DNA of 44,445 nucleotides from an uncultured Rhodospirillales bacterium (GTDB lineage Bacteria; Pseudomonadota; Alphaproteobacteria; Acetobacterales; Acetobacteraceae), in the NCBI GenBank assembly GCA_903865895.1, contig CAIPLM010000214.1, positions 1-44,445 on the forward strand, in the 5' to 3' direction. Both the position numbers and the translations under genes were made by a program. A model generated the notes under the pieces. That model was not told the origin of the DNA. It worked only from the letters and a program-made list of their open reading frames with translations, and did no database searches. This document shows, piece after piece, positions 15,046-26,224 of this stretch (position 1 is its first letter; the number at the start of each line of letters is the position of its first letter).

Positions 15046-16962
15046 TCAGGCCCGCGCCGCGGTGCGCCGGCGGCGGCGCAGCACGCCGAGGGTGACGGCG
15101 AGCACCGTCAGCAGCGCCGGCACCAGGAAGATGTTGAAGATGCGCAGCCGCGATTCCAGGCTGATGATATCCCGCCGCAGTTCCAGCTGCACATTGCGCA
15201 GCTTCACCCGCGTGGCGGTGACATCCTTGCGCAGATCATCGATCGCGGTGCGCTGCTGCTCGGAGATCACGGCGTTGGCGCCCTGCTCGCCGCGGCCGGT
15301 GCGCAATGCGGTGAGCTTCTTCTGCGTCTCGTCGAGATGGGCCTGCAATTCGCGCTCGGTCTGGCGATACCGCGTCTCCGCGTCACGCTGCATGTTGTCG
15401 ACCAGCTCGAACGGGCGCAGCGAGGTGCCGCGGCTGCGCAGGCCGATCAGAGCGTCACCGCCGGCGAGGGTGCCGAGCAGGTTGGCGACGAAGGGGCCGT
15501 TGTCGCTGAAGGGGGTGGCCTGCTGCTGGCCGAAGAAATCCTGCACCTGCACCCAGAACCGGTCGGCCAGGATGTCGCTATCGGCCGCGATCACGAGGTT
15601 CGCGGGTTCGGCGGTCACCGCGATATGGGCGGGGAAGTTGTCGGGGCGTTTTACGTCGGCGCCGTTGGCGTCCTTGCCGGGCGGCGGGGCCTCGGTAAAG
15701 GCGGATTTCAGCACGCCGCGCACGCGGGCCGCGATCACGTAGGGGCCGCCCTCGCTCTTGAAATTGCCGAGGATTTCGACGGGGTTGGGATTGGCCTTCA
15801 CCTTCTCCAGCGCCAGCGGCCCGGCCTTGGGGCTCGCGGTCAGCAGCGGGGTAAAGGTGATGTCCGCGCCATCCTTCTTACGGATATAGCCGGGGGAGGC
15901 GACGGTGACCTGGGAGAGAGCGGCGGTCGCCGGGTCCTCGTTGTTCACCCCCGCCCGGATATTGTACCAGGCAACGTAATCGACGGATTGCACGCGGTCG
16001 CCAGGGTTGGCGCGCACCCGCCAGGCGCCGGTGATGTCGCCGACGACCTTGGTGGGGTCATACTCGATGCCCCAGGCGGCGAACAGCTTGGCGAGGTCGC
16101 TGCCGGTCTCGGTGGGGCGCTGGCCGGTCGGGTTCGGGGCCATGGCCTGGCCTTCGCTGTGCGGATCGACCATGGCCATCAGACGGCCGCCGCGCATGAC
16201 GAACTGGTCGATCGCGTAGAGCGCGGTCTCCGAGAGGTTCTGCGCGTGGGCCACCAGGAGCACCTGTATGTCCGGGTCGATCGCCTGCACGTCGGGCTGC
16301 ACGTTGCGCACGGTGAAGGTCTGGCGGAGTTGCAGCATGGAGACCCAGGGCGCGCCGGCGCCGGGGTTCTGCCGCATCATCATCATCATCCGCGGATCGC
16401 CGTCGAGCGGAAGGGAGGACAGCACGCCCATCACCGGGCGGGTGGGGTTGGAGAGCTCGTAGATCAGCTTGGTGAGATCGAATTCGAGGAAGCGCTCGCG
16501 CTCCGGCTGGAAGAAGGCGATGGTCCGCTCGTCATCCAGCAGGTTGGAGCCGGCGAGGCCGAAATAGACCTGCTCGCCGGACTGGTCGATCGGCACGCCC
16601 TGGATGCCGAAGGCGATCGCGCGGTCCTCGGTGTCGCTGAAGGGCTCGGGGTCGAGGAATTCCAGCTTGATTTTGCCCGACGAGACGGCGGCATATTCGC
16701 GCAGCATCTCGCGCACCCGGTCGGCATAGGCGCCATAGACCGGCACCCGGCCACCCAGCGCGCGGGAATAGTACATCCGCAGCGTGATCGGGTCCTTGAG
16801 CCCGCCGAGGATTTTCCGCGTGCCGTCGTTCAGCGTGTAGAGCTTCTGCTGGGTGACATCGAGCTGGGCGCGGCCGAGCCGGGTTTCGACCAGCACGTTG
16901 ATGCCGACCAGCAAGGCGAGAACGGCGATGACGCCGATGAGCGAGGAGGAGAAGCGACGCAT
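15046..16962 (-). CDS. GldG-family ABC transport auxiliary protein
   Basis: A 638-residue protein of the uncharacterised ABC-type transport (GldG) family. It has an N-terminal membrane helix (LIGVIAVLALLVGINVLVE), then the typical TLNDGTRKILGGLKDPITL start of the extracytoplasmic domain, a long periplasmic part and a coiled-coil-like stretch (about residues 530-590). A C-terminal helix (FLVPALLTVLAVTLGVL) is followed by an arginine-rich cytoplasmic tail. In Bacteroidetes, GldG works with GldA and GldF in gliding. In proteobacteria the same trio exists without gliding and its cargo is unknown. It lies 3 bases after the permease gene. Confidence 0.92.
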   Translation of the reverse strand: MRRFSSSLIGVIAVLALLVGINVLVETRLGRAQLDVTQQKLYTLNDGTRKILGGLKDPITLRMYYSRALGGRVPVYGAYADRVREMLREYAAVSSGKIKLEFLDPEPFSDTEDRAIAFGIQGVPIDQSGEQVYFGLAGSNLLDDERTIAFFQPERERFLEFDLTKLIYELSNPTRPVMGVLSSLPLDGDPRMMMMMRQNPGAGAPWVSMLQLRQTFTVRNVQPDVQAIDPDIQVLLVAHAQNLSETALYAIDQFVMRGGRLMAMVDPHSEGQAMAPNPTGQRPTETGSDLAKLFAAWGIEYDPTKVVGDITGAWRVRANPGDRVQSVDYVAWYNIRAGVNNEDPATAALSQVTVASPGYIRKKDGADITFTPLLTASPKAGPLALEKVKANPNPVEILGNFKSEGGPYVIAARVRGVLKSAFTEAPPPGKDANGADVKRPDNFPAHIAVTAEPANLVIAADSDILADRFWVQVQDFFGQQQATPFSDNGPFVANLLGTLAGGDALIGLRSRGTSLRPFELVDNMQRDAETRYRQTERELQAHLDETQKKLTALRTGRGEQGANAVISEQQRTAIDDLRKDVTATRVKLRNVQLELRRDIISLESRLRIFNIFLVPALLTVLAVTLGVLRRRRRTAARA

Positions 16963-16965
16963 GGT

Positions 16966-17697
16966 TCAATCCGCCTTGCGGTGGTCGACGATCACCGTGT
17001 TCAGGAAGAGCCAGAACCCGATGAAGGAGGCGAAAAACAACAGGTCTTTCAACGCGATCACCCCGCGGGTGAAGCCCTGGAAGCGCTCGGCGACCGAGAG
17101 GCGGCGCACGATCTCGGCGAGAGCGGGCGAGGTCTTGGCCAGGAAGTCGGTCACCAGCGGGTAGGAGGCCACGGCGAAGAGGAAGCAGACGGCGACGCCC
17201 AGCACGAAGGCGATCACCTGGTTCTTGGTCGCGGCCGAAAGCGCGGAGCCAATGGAGAGGAAGGCGCCGGCCACCAGCAGCCCGCCGGCATAGCCGCTGG
17301 CGATCACGCCGTTATCGGGCTTGCCGAGGTAGTTGATGGTGAGGATGAAGGGGAAGGTCAGCGCGAGCGCGATGGCGCAGAAGGCCCAGGCGGCGAGGAA
17401 TTTGCCGAGCACCGCCTGGCCCTGGGTGATCGGCAGGGTCAGCAGCAATTCGATGGTGCCGAGCCGGCGCTCCTCCGCCCAGAGGCGCATGGTGAGCGCG
17501 GGGATCAGCAGCAGGAACACCCAGGGCAGGAAGTTGAAGAAGGGTGCGAGGTCGGCCTGGCTGCGCTCGAAGAAGTTGCCGAGGTTGAAGGTCAGCACCC
17601 CCTGGAGCGCCAGGAAGATGACGATGAACACGACGGCGACGGGGGTGGCGAAATAGGCGGCCAGTTCGCGCTTGGCGACGATCAGCATATTGCGCAT
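16966..17697 (-). CDS. ABC-2 type permease (GldF-like)
   Basis: A 243-residue integral membrane protein with about six helices, usual for ABC-2 permeases of the GldF/NosY type. It starts MRNMLIVAKRELAAYFATPVA and shows PALTMRLWAEERRLGTIELLLTLP, a hallmark of this group. It should form the membrane channel energised by the ATPase encoded 3 bases upstream, with the GldG-like and DUF4340 proteins as extracytoplasmic partners. The substrate is unknown. Confidence 0.93.
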   Translation of the reverse strand: MRNMLIVAKRELAAYFATPVAVVFIVIFLALQGVLTFNLGNFFERSQADLAPFFNFLPWVFLLLIPALTMRLWAEERRLGTIELLLTLPITQGQAVLGKFLAAWAFCAIALALTFPFILTINYLGKPDNGVIASGYAGGLLVAGAFLSIGSALSAATKNQVIAFVLGVAVCFLFAVASYPLVTDFLAKTSPALAEIVRRLSVAERFQGFTRGVIALKDLLFFASFIGFWLFLNTVIVDHRKAD

Positions 17698-17700
17698 CGC

Positions 17701-18429
17701 TCAGGCCGCCTTCTGGGTGATGGCGCGGAATACGTCGTCGAGCTTGCCGGAGGGGTGGCGGGCCTCAAGCTCGGCCGGCGTGCCGTCGGCGACGATGCGG
17801 CCATGGGCGATGATGATGGCGCGCGTGCACAGCGCGCCGACCTCTTCGAGGATATGGGTGGAAATCACGATGGCCTTCTCGGGTGCCATGCGAGCGATCA
17901 GCGCGCGCACCTCGTGCTTCTGGTTGGGATCGAGCCCGTCGGTCGGCTCGTCGAGCACCAGCACCGGCGGGTCATGCAGCATGGATTGCGCGAGGCCGAC
18001 GCGGCGCTTGAAGCCCTTGGACAGCGTCTCGACCGGTTGCAGCCGCACGCTTTCGAGCTGGGTGAGGCCGATGGCGTGCTCCACCCGGTCCGCTGCCTCG
18101 CCGCCATTGTAGCCGCGAATGGCGGCGACGAAGCGGAGAAAGCCGGTCACCGTCATGTCCGGATAGGTCGGCGCGCCCTCGGGAAGGAAGCCGAGCGCCT
18201 TGCGGGCGGCGATGGACTGCTTCTGCACGTCATGACCGCAGATCCGCGCGGTGCCGGCGGTGGGCGTCATGAACCCCGCGAGCATGCGCATGGTGGTGGA
18301 TTTGCCGGCACCGTTGGGGCCGAGACACCCCAGCACCTCGCCGCGCTTGACGGTGAACGACACGTCATCCACCGCGGTGAATGCGCCGAAGCGCTTCGTC
18401 AGACCTTCGATTTCAATCAGGGCCGTCAC
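17701..18429 (-). CDS. ABC transporter ATP-binding protein (GldA-like)
   Basis: A 242-residue ATPase subunit. Walker A is GPNGAGKST at residues 37-45, the signature is LSKGFKRRVGLAQ, Walker B is VLVLDEPTDGLDP, and the switch histidine lies in ISTHILEEV. It resembles GldA and the ATPases of ABC-2 exporters. It is the first gene of the minus-strand operon ATPase, permease, GldG-like, DUF4340, NUDIX, all with gaps of 10 bases or less. The 94 bases between it and the end of recG probably contain its promoter, but I saw no convincing -35/-10 pair. Confidence 0.95.
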   Translation of the reverse strand: MTALIEIEGLTKRFGAFTAVDDVSFTVKRGEVLGCLGPNGAGKSTTMRMLAGFMTPTAGTARICGHDVQKQSIAARKALGFLPEGAPTYPDMTVTGFLRFVAAIRGYNGGEAADRVEHAIGLTQLESVRLQPVETLSKGFKRRVGLAQSMLHDPPVLVLDEPTDGLDPNQKHEVRALIARMAPEKAIVISTHILEEVGALCTRAIIIAHGRIVADGTPAELEARHPSGKLDDVFRAITQKAA

Positions 18430-18523
18430 CCAAGTTTCCCCTTATTCTGGTCCTGGCGATTGACGGAGATAGAGCAAACCCGCGCCATTGCAAGCCGTTG
18501 CCGTGTGAAGATGCGGAAACCTC

Positions 18524-20572
18524 TTACCCCGAGTGGATGGTGCGGAAGGCCGCCATGCGGCCGAACAGGCGCAGCAGGGGGCGGGCGGCGCAGCCGCGGT
18601 CGGTCTGGTCGAGCCGGGGGTCCTTTTGCAGGAGAAGGGCGGCGTCCTGCCCGGCCATGTGAAGCATGTCCTCGTCATCGATCGGGTGGGCGATGCGCCA
18701 GCCCGGGGTGCCCGATTGCTTGGTGCCCAGCAGGTCGCCGCCGCCGCGCAGGCGGAAATCCTCGTCGGCGATGCGGAAGCCGTCCTCGGTGTCGCGCAGC
18801 AGCAGCAGGCGTTTGCGGGCGAAGGGGGGGAGGGCGTCCTCGTGCAGCATCAGGCAGAAGCTGACGGCGGCGCCGCGCCCGACCCGGCCGCGCAGCTGGT
18901 GGAGCTGGGCGAGGCCGAAGCGCTCGGCGTGTTCCACCACCATCACGCTGGCCTCCGGCACATCGACGCCGACCTCGATCACCGTGGTGGCGACCAGGAG
19001 CCGCGTGCGGCCGGCGGCGAAATCGGCCAGTGCGGCCTCGCGCACCGCGCTGTCCTGGCGGCCATGGGCGAGGCCGACCGCCGCGCCGAAATGCTGGCGC
19101 AGATCGGCGTAGCGCTCCTCGGCGGCGGCGAGGTCCAACTCCTCGTTCTCCGCCACCAATGGGCAGACCCAGTAGACGCGTGCGCCCTCCTCGAGCTTGC
19201 GGGAGATCGCGGCCACCACGTCCGGCATGGTGGAGAGCTTGTGCAGCGTGGTGCGGACTGGCGTGCGGCCGGCCGGTTTGTCGCGGATGCGGCTCACCGT
19301 CATCTCGCCCCATTGGGTGAGCAGGAGGGTGCGTGGAATCGGCGTCGCGGTCATCACCAGCACGTCGGTCGCGTCACCCTTGGCGCCGAGCAGGAGGCGC
19401 TGGTCGACGCCAAAGCGGTGTTGCTCGTCGATGACGGCGAGGCCGAGATCGCGGAACTCCACGCCCTTTTGCACCAGCGCATGTGTGCCGACGACGATAG
19501 GCAGCGAGCCGTCGGCGAGGCCGGCGAGAATTTTCGCGCGTGGCTTGCCCTTCACCGCCCCGATCAGGAGGGCGGCGGGGACGGGGGAGATGCGCTCCAG
19601 CGTGCGCATGTGCTGGCGGGCGAGCAGTTCGGTGGGCGCCATGATCGCGGCCTGGGCGCCCGATTCGACGGCGCGGAGCATGGCGAGGATGGCCACCAGC
19701 GTCTTACCGGAGCCGACATCGCCTTGCAGCAGGCGGAGCATGCGGCGGGGGGCGGCCATGTCGCCGTCGATTTCGGCCAGCGCCTCGTTCTGCGCATGGG
19801 TGGGCTTGTGGCCGAAGGCGGCGAGGGCTTTGGCGCGCAGGGCGCCGGTGCCTTGCATGGCGCGGCCGGGGCGGGCGCGATTGCGGTTGCGCACGATCGC
19901 GAGCGCGATCTGCCCGGCCAGCAGCTCGTCATAGGCGAGCCGGCGGCGCAGTTCGGGTGGCGGCGGGCCGTCGGGCACCTGCAAGCCCTTGAGCGCCTCG
20001 GCGAAGGGTGGCCATTTCTCGCGCTTCAGCAGCGCCGGGTCATGCCACTCCGCCAGCGGCGGCACCCGGCTCACCGCCTCGGCGACGGGGCGGCGGAGGT
20101 GCCAGCCGAACAGGCCGGCGGTGAGTGGCCAGACCGGCTCGAACAGCGGCAGCATACCCGCCCGGTCGGCGGGGGTAACGTGGTCGGGGTGGACCATCTG
20201 GCGGCGGTCGTCGAATTTGCCGGAGACCAGATACTTGCCACCGGGGCTGAGCTTGCCGGTGGGAAAGCGCTGAAAATACAGCAATTCGCCGAATCCGGTG
20301 GCATCGCCGACCACCACCCGCGTGGGCTGGCGGGGCGTGCCTGGCGGCTCGATGCGGATGACCTCGACCTCCAGCGTCACCACCACGCCGGGCTTGGCGT
20401 CCCGCAGGGTGCCTCGGGTGCGGCGATCGATGTAGCTTTCAGGGAGGTGATACAGCAGGTCGATCACCTCGCTGCCGCCGATGGCGCGCGCCATCAGCTT
20501 GCCCACCGCGTCGCCAACGCCGCGCAGGCTGGTCAGGGGTGCGAAAAGGGGCGCGAGGGGATCGGTTTCCAC
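18524..20572 (-). CDS. recG: ATP-dependent DNA helicase RecG
   Basis: A 682-residue RecG, close to the usual 690. RecG remodels stalled replication forks and branch-migrates Holliday junctions. An N-terminal helical/OB wedge region (SLRGVGDAVGKLMARAIGG, then YHLPESYIDRRT) precedes the helicase: motif I GDVGSGKTLVAIL, motif II DEQHRFGVDQR, motif III TATPIPRTL, motif VI LHQLRGRVGRG and the terminal GGDLLGTKQSG. I chose GTG 20572 (VETDPLAPLFAPLTSL) because its protein matches family N-termini. ATG 20617 would overlap the start of sdhE on the other strand. No clear Shine-Dalgarno is visible for either choice. Confidence 0.93.
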   Translation of the reverse strand: METDPLAPLFAPLTSLRGVGDAVGKLMARAIGGSEVIDLLYHLPESYIDRRTRGTLRDAKPGVVVTLEVEVIRIEPPGTPRQPTRVVVGDATGFGELLYFQRFPTGKLSPGGKYLVSGKFDDRRQMVHPDHVTPADRAGMLPLFEPVWPLTAGLFGWHLRRPVAEAVSRVPPLAEWHDPALLKREKWPPFAEALKGLQVPDGPPPPELRRRLAYDELLAGQIALAIVRNRNRARPGRAMQGTGALRAKALAAFGHKPTHAQNEALAEIDGDMAAPRRMLRLLQGDVGSGKTLVAILAMLRAVESGAQAAIMAPTELLARQHMRTLERISPVPAALLIGAVKGKPRAKILAGLADGSLPIVVGTHALVQKGVEFRDLGLAVIDEQHRFGVDQRLLLGAKGDATDVLVMTATPIPRTLLLTQWGEMTVSRIRDKPAGRTPVRTTLHKLSTMPDVVAAISRKLEEGARVYWVCPLVAENEELDLAAAEERYADLRQHFGAAVGLAHGRQDSAVREAALADFAAGRTRLLVATTVIEVGVDVPEASVMVVEHAERFGLAQLHQLRGRVGRGAAVSFCLMLHEDALPPFARKRLLLLRDTEDGFRIADEDFRLRGGGDLLGTKQSGTPGWRIAHPIDDEDMLHMAGQDAALLLQKDPRLDQTDRGCAARPLLRLFGRMAAFRTIHSG

Positions 20573-20615
20573 GGGCTGACACTGCGCAATGCCGCGCGTA
20601 TATGACAAGCCATCC

Positions 20616-20884
20616 ATGACCGACCATCCCCACACAAGCGACGAGATCCGCCGCCGGCGCCTGCTTTTCCGGGCCACCCATCGCGGCACCCATGAAACCG
20701 ACCTGCTGATCGGCGGCTTCGTCGCCGCGCGGCTGGGCAGCCTCAGCGCGGCCGATATGGACGCGCTGGAGGAGATCATGGAACTGCCCGACACGTTCCT
20801 CGCGGATTGGCTGACCGGGCGGATGCCGATTCCGCCCGACGTCGACTCGCCGATGCTGCGCGCGATCAAGGACGCCGCCGGGGC

Positions 20885-20888
<4 letters not shown>
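20616..20888 (+). CDS. sdhE: FAD assembly factor SdhE (succinate dehydrogenase assembly factor 2)
   Basis: A 90-residue SdhE/Sdh5 protein that helps covalent attachment of FAD to the flavoprotein subunit of succinate dehydrogenase. The key RGTHETD matches the conserved RGxxE motif, followed by LLIGGFVAARLGSLSAADMDALEEIMELPDTFLADWLTG, the usual three-helix body. I start at ATG 20616; ATG 20589 would add nine residues. Its TGA overlaps the ATG of mfd by 4 bases. The sdhE-recG/mfd neighbourhood is common in alphaproteobacteria. Confidence 0.93.
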
Positions 20889-24316
<3,428 letters not shown>

Positions 24317-24321
24317 GAGGT

Positions 24322-24750
24322 TCAGCAATTCTCGAGTGGGCAACCGAGAGCAAGCGCTGACGTCGCCATCTTGCGGTCGAACGTCGCAAGGCGCGCGCCA
24401 TGGCGATGCGCGATCGCGATATGAATGGCGTCCTGGGTGCGCAGCCCAAGGCTGAACCGGCTTAGGTAGTCGGTTGCTCGGGCGATATCTTGGCCATCGG
24501 TGGAGCAGGTCCGGGTGCGACCAGTCCAGAGTCTATGCTGCACGAGGATCAGATCGGCCTCGGTGTCGCTCAGGCGTCGGGTGGCTTCCGTTTCGCGGGT
24601 GCGACGTCCGACCAGCGCGGTGAATTCAGCGGTTGCGAGGTCACTGATCAGCAAATCCGGCTTGGTGGTCGCTAGGAAGGTGAAGGCGCGCTCGCTGAAC
24701 AGATCGGGGCAGAACAACGGGAACAGCACGCTGGTGTCGAGATAGATCAC
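24322..24750 (-). CDS. PIN-domain ribonuclease toxin (VapC type)
   Basis: A 142-residue PIN protein. The four acidic metal ligands are visible: Asp5 (YLDTSVL), Glu42 (ATAEF), Asp107 (RTQDAIHIA) and Asp125 (ATFDRKM). VapC toxins cut specific RNAs, often initiator tRNA or the sarcin-ricin loop of 23S rRNA, until bound by the antitoxin. It follows its antitoxin gene by 9 bases on the minus strand, the usual order. It ends 5 bases from the stop of convergent mfd. Confidence 0.92.
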   Translation of the reverse strand: MIYLDTSVLFPLFCPDLFSERAFTFLATTKPDLLISDLATAEFTALVGRRTRETEATRRLSDTEADLILVQHRLWTGRTRTCSTDGQDIARATDYLSRFSLGLRTQDAIHIAIAHRHGARLATFDRKMATSALALGCPLENC

Positions 24751-24759
24751 CGCGCTGCG

Positions 24760-25017
24760 CTACCGCTGCTCCTCGTCACGCATCTGGCTGACATAGCTTC
24801 CCGAATCCTCGGCAAGCGGTAGGCGCTGCGGGAGGTTGGCGCGCAGCCATTCGACGTCTGCCGCCGTTACCGGCCCTGGGGACCGGGGCGGCCGGAGCGG
24901 TTCGAGCCGCGCCACTGGTTGGCCGTCGCGGGTAATCACCACCTGATCGCCCGCGAGGGCACGTTCGATCAGGTCGGGCAAATGGGCGCTGGCTTCGGTC
25001 ATGCTGTGCTGTGACAT
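24760..25017 (-). CDS. Phd/YefM-type antitoxin of the VapC toxin
   Basis: An 85-residue antitoxin. The N-terminal half (TEASAHLPDLIERALAGDQVVITRDGQPVARL, residues 7-38) is the Phd/YefM dimerisation and DNA-binding fold. The proline-rich, charged C-terminal half should wrap around the toxin. Such antitoxins also repress their own operon. ATG 25017 is only 9 bases after the TAA of the TauE/SafE gene, so either transcription comes from upstream genes or the promoter lies inside that coding region. A start at the sixth codon (MTEASAHL) is also possible. Confidence 0.88.
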   Translation of the reverse strand: MSQHSMTEASAHLPDLIERALAGDQVVITRDGQPVARLEPLRPPRSPGPVTAADVEWLRANLPQRLPLAEDSGSYVSQMRDEEQR

Positions 25018-25026
25018 GACGCCACT

Positions 25027-25815
25027 TTATGCGCGCCGGGACTGGAAATCCATTTTTTGTGCAGAGCTCGGCGGCGCCCATAGCTTCGGCGCGGCACTCG
25101 CCAGCAGCGCTACGCCGGAGGCGAGCAGCAGGAACAGGATCATGCGGCGGAAGCCGGCGTCGCTGAAGCGGCGGTAGAGGCGGGCGCCGAGCATCGCGGG
25201 GGCGATCATCAGCGCGGCGGCAAAGGCGAACATGGTGAGGACGTCGGAGGTGATCAGCCCGCCGGCCAGATAGGCGGCCAGCGTCAGCGTGTGCATGGTG
25301 AGGTGGAAGGGCTGGAACATCGCGCGCTGGCTGTCCTTGTCCCAGCCGCGCAGTGCGCACCACAGTGTCGGCACCGGGCCGGAGAAGCCGCCGAGGCCGC
25401 CCATCACGCCGCCCGCCCAGCCAGCGATCGCGTCGGCGATGCGGCCGCCGAAGGTGAGGCGCGGCAGGTTGCCGGCGAACAACATCAACGGGCACCATAC
25501 GACCATGAGCGCGCCGAGGGCGGCCTTGAACACCGCGGGTGGCACGTGGGGCAGCAGATACGCGCCAAGCGGCACGCCGATGGCGCCGCCGAGGATGAAG
25601 GGCAGGGCGCGCCTTGCCTCGAAGCTGTGCCAGGCGACCCGGATCGACATCGCCTGGCCGAGCAGCGAGCAGCCGACCACCAGCGGGCCGGCGATATCGG
25701 GCGGCAGGGCCCAGACCCAGAAGGTCATCGCCACCAGCCCGAAGGCGAAGCCGGAGAGGCCCTGGACGAACCCCGCCGCGACGGCGCCCGCCGCGACGAG
25801 GAGGTAAGTGTCCAG
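25027..25815 (-). CDS. TauE/SafE family membrane transporter
   Basis: A 262-residue sulfite-exporter (TauE/SafE) family protein if it starts at CTG 25815. The family has 7-8 helices and exports small anions such as sulfite, sulfoacetate or other organic acids. The first start of ATG/GTG/TTG type is GTG 25734, which would cut away the first helix. The in-frame sequence before it, AAGFVQGLSGFAFGLVAM, is the conserved first helix of the family. The frame is closed upstream by TAA 25819-25821, the stop of the NIPSNAP gene. CTG 25815 is the only near-cognate codon placed to include the full helix and would be coupled to that stop, 3 bases away. Codon choice is inference; the family call is firm. 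Confidence 0.85.
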   Translation of the reverse strand: MDTYLLVAAGAVAAGFVQGLSGFAFGLVAMTFWVWALPPDIAGPLVVGCSLLGQAMSIRVAWHSFEARRALPFILGGAIGVPLGAYLLPHVPPAVFKAALGALMVVWCPLMLFAGNLPRLTFGGRIADAIAGWAGGVMGGLGGFSGPVPTLWCALRGWDKDSQRAMFQPFHLTMHTLTLAAYLAGGLITSDVLTMFAFAAALMIAPAMLGARLYRRFSDAGFRRMILFLLLASGVALLASAAPKLWAPPSSAQKMDFQSRRA

Positions 25816-25818
25816 CGC

Positions 25819-26145
25819 TTACTTCACCGACGAGAAGGCGGTGGGCACCAGGAGCTGGTTGGAAACGTTGAAGTTGATGGCGCCGTTCTTCTCGGTTTCG
25901 GCGCGCACGGCGAGCCACTCCGGGTCGGTCGCGAACTTGCCCCACTTCTCATCGCGCTCGGCCAGGGATTCCCAGGCGAGGAGGTAGGTGAGGTCGTTGT
26001 TGGATTCGCCGACCAGCGTGGTCCAGAAACCGGCCTGGCGGATGCCGTGCTTTTCCCACAGCTTCAGCGTGTGGTTCTGGAAGCGGGCCAGCAGGTCCGG
26101 CAGCTTGCCGGAATAGGTGCGGTAGATGCGCAGCTCGTAGATCAT
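25819..26145 (-). CDS. NIPSNAP family protein
   Basis: A 108-residue NIPSNAP domain protein, a dimeric ferredoxin-like (alpha-beta barrel) fold. It begins MIYELRIYRTYSGKLPDLLARF and contains GFWTTLVGESNNDLTYLLAWES, both typical. Bacterial members have no settled function and often accompany catabolic or oxidoreductase genes. It is first in the minus-strand run NIPSNAP, TauE/SafE, antitoxin, toxin, and divergent from the DadA-like gene. Confidence 0.93.
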   Translation of the reverse strand: MIYELRIYRTYSGKLPDLLARFQNHTLKLWEKHGIRQAGFWTTLVGESNNDLTYLLAWESLAERDEKWGKFATDPEWLAVRAETEKNGAINFNVSNQLLVPTAFSSVK

Positions 26146-26224
26146 GCGGAAGTTCCTCGTTTATGGGCTTTCAACGGCCCGGGACGGGTCTATCGTGGCA
26201 AGAAGCGCCAGCGGAGGGAAGTGG

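Noticed and set aside
14353-18864. A 1503-residue plus-strand open frame
   Set aside because: It lies antisense to the ABC operon, whose genes are all recognisable. Long antisense frames are common in GC-rich DNA.
20613-20618. Overlapping opposite ATG codons (recG at 20617, sdhE at 20616) as a shared start
   Set aside because: RecG family N-termini begin later, at GTG 20572. The added 15 residues do not resemble the family, so a shared start is unlikely.
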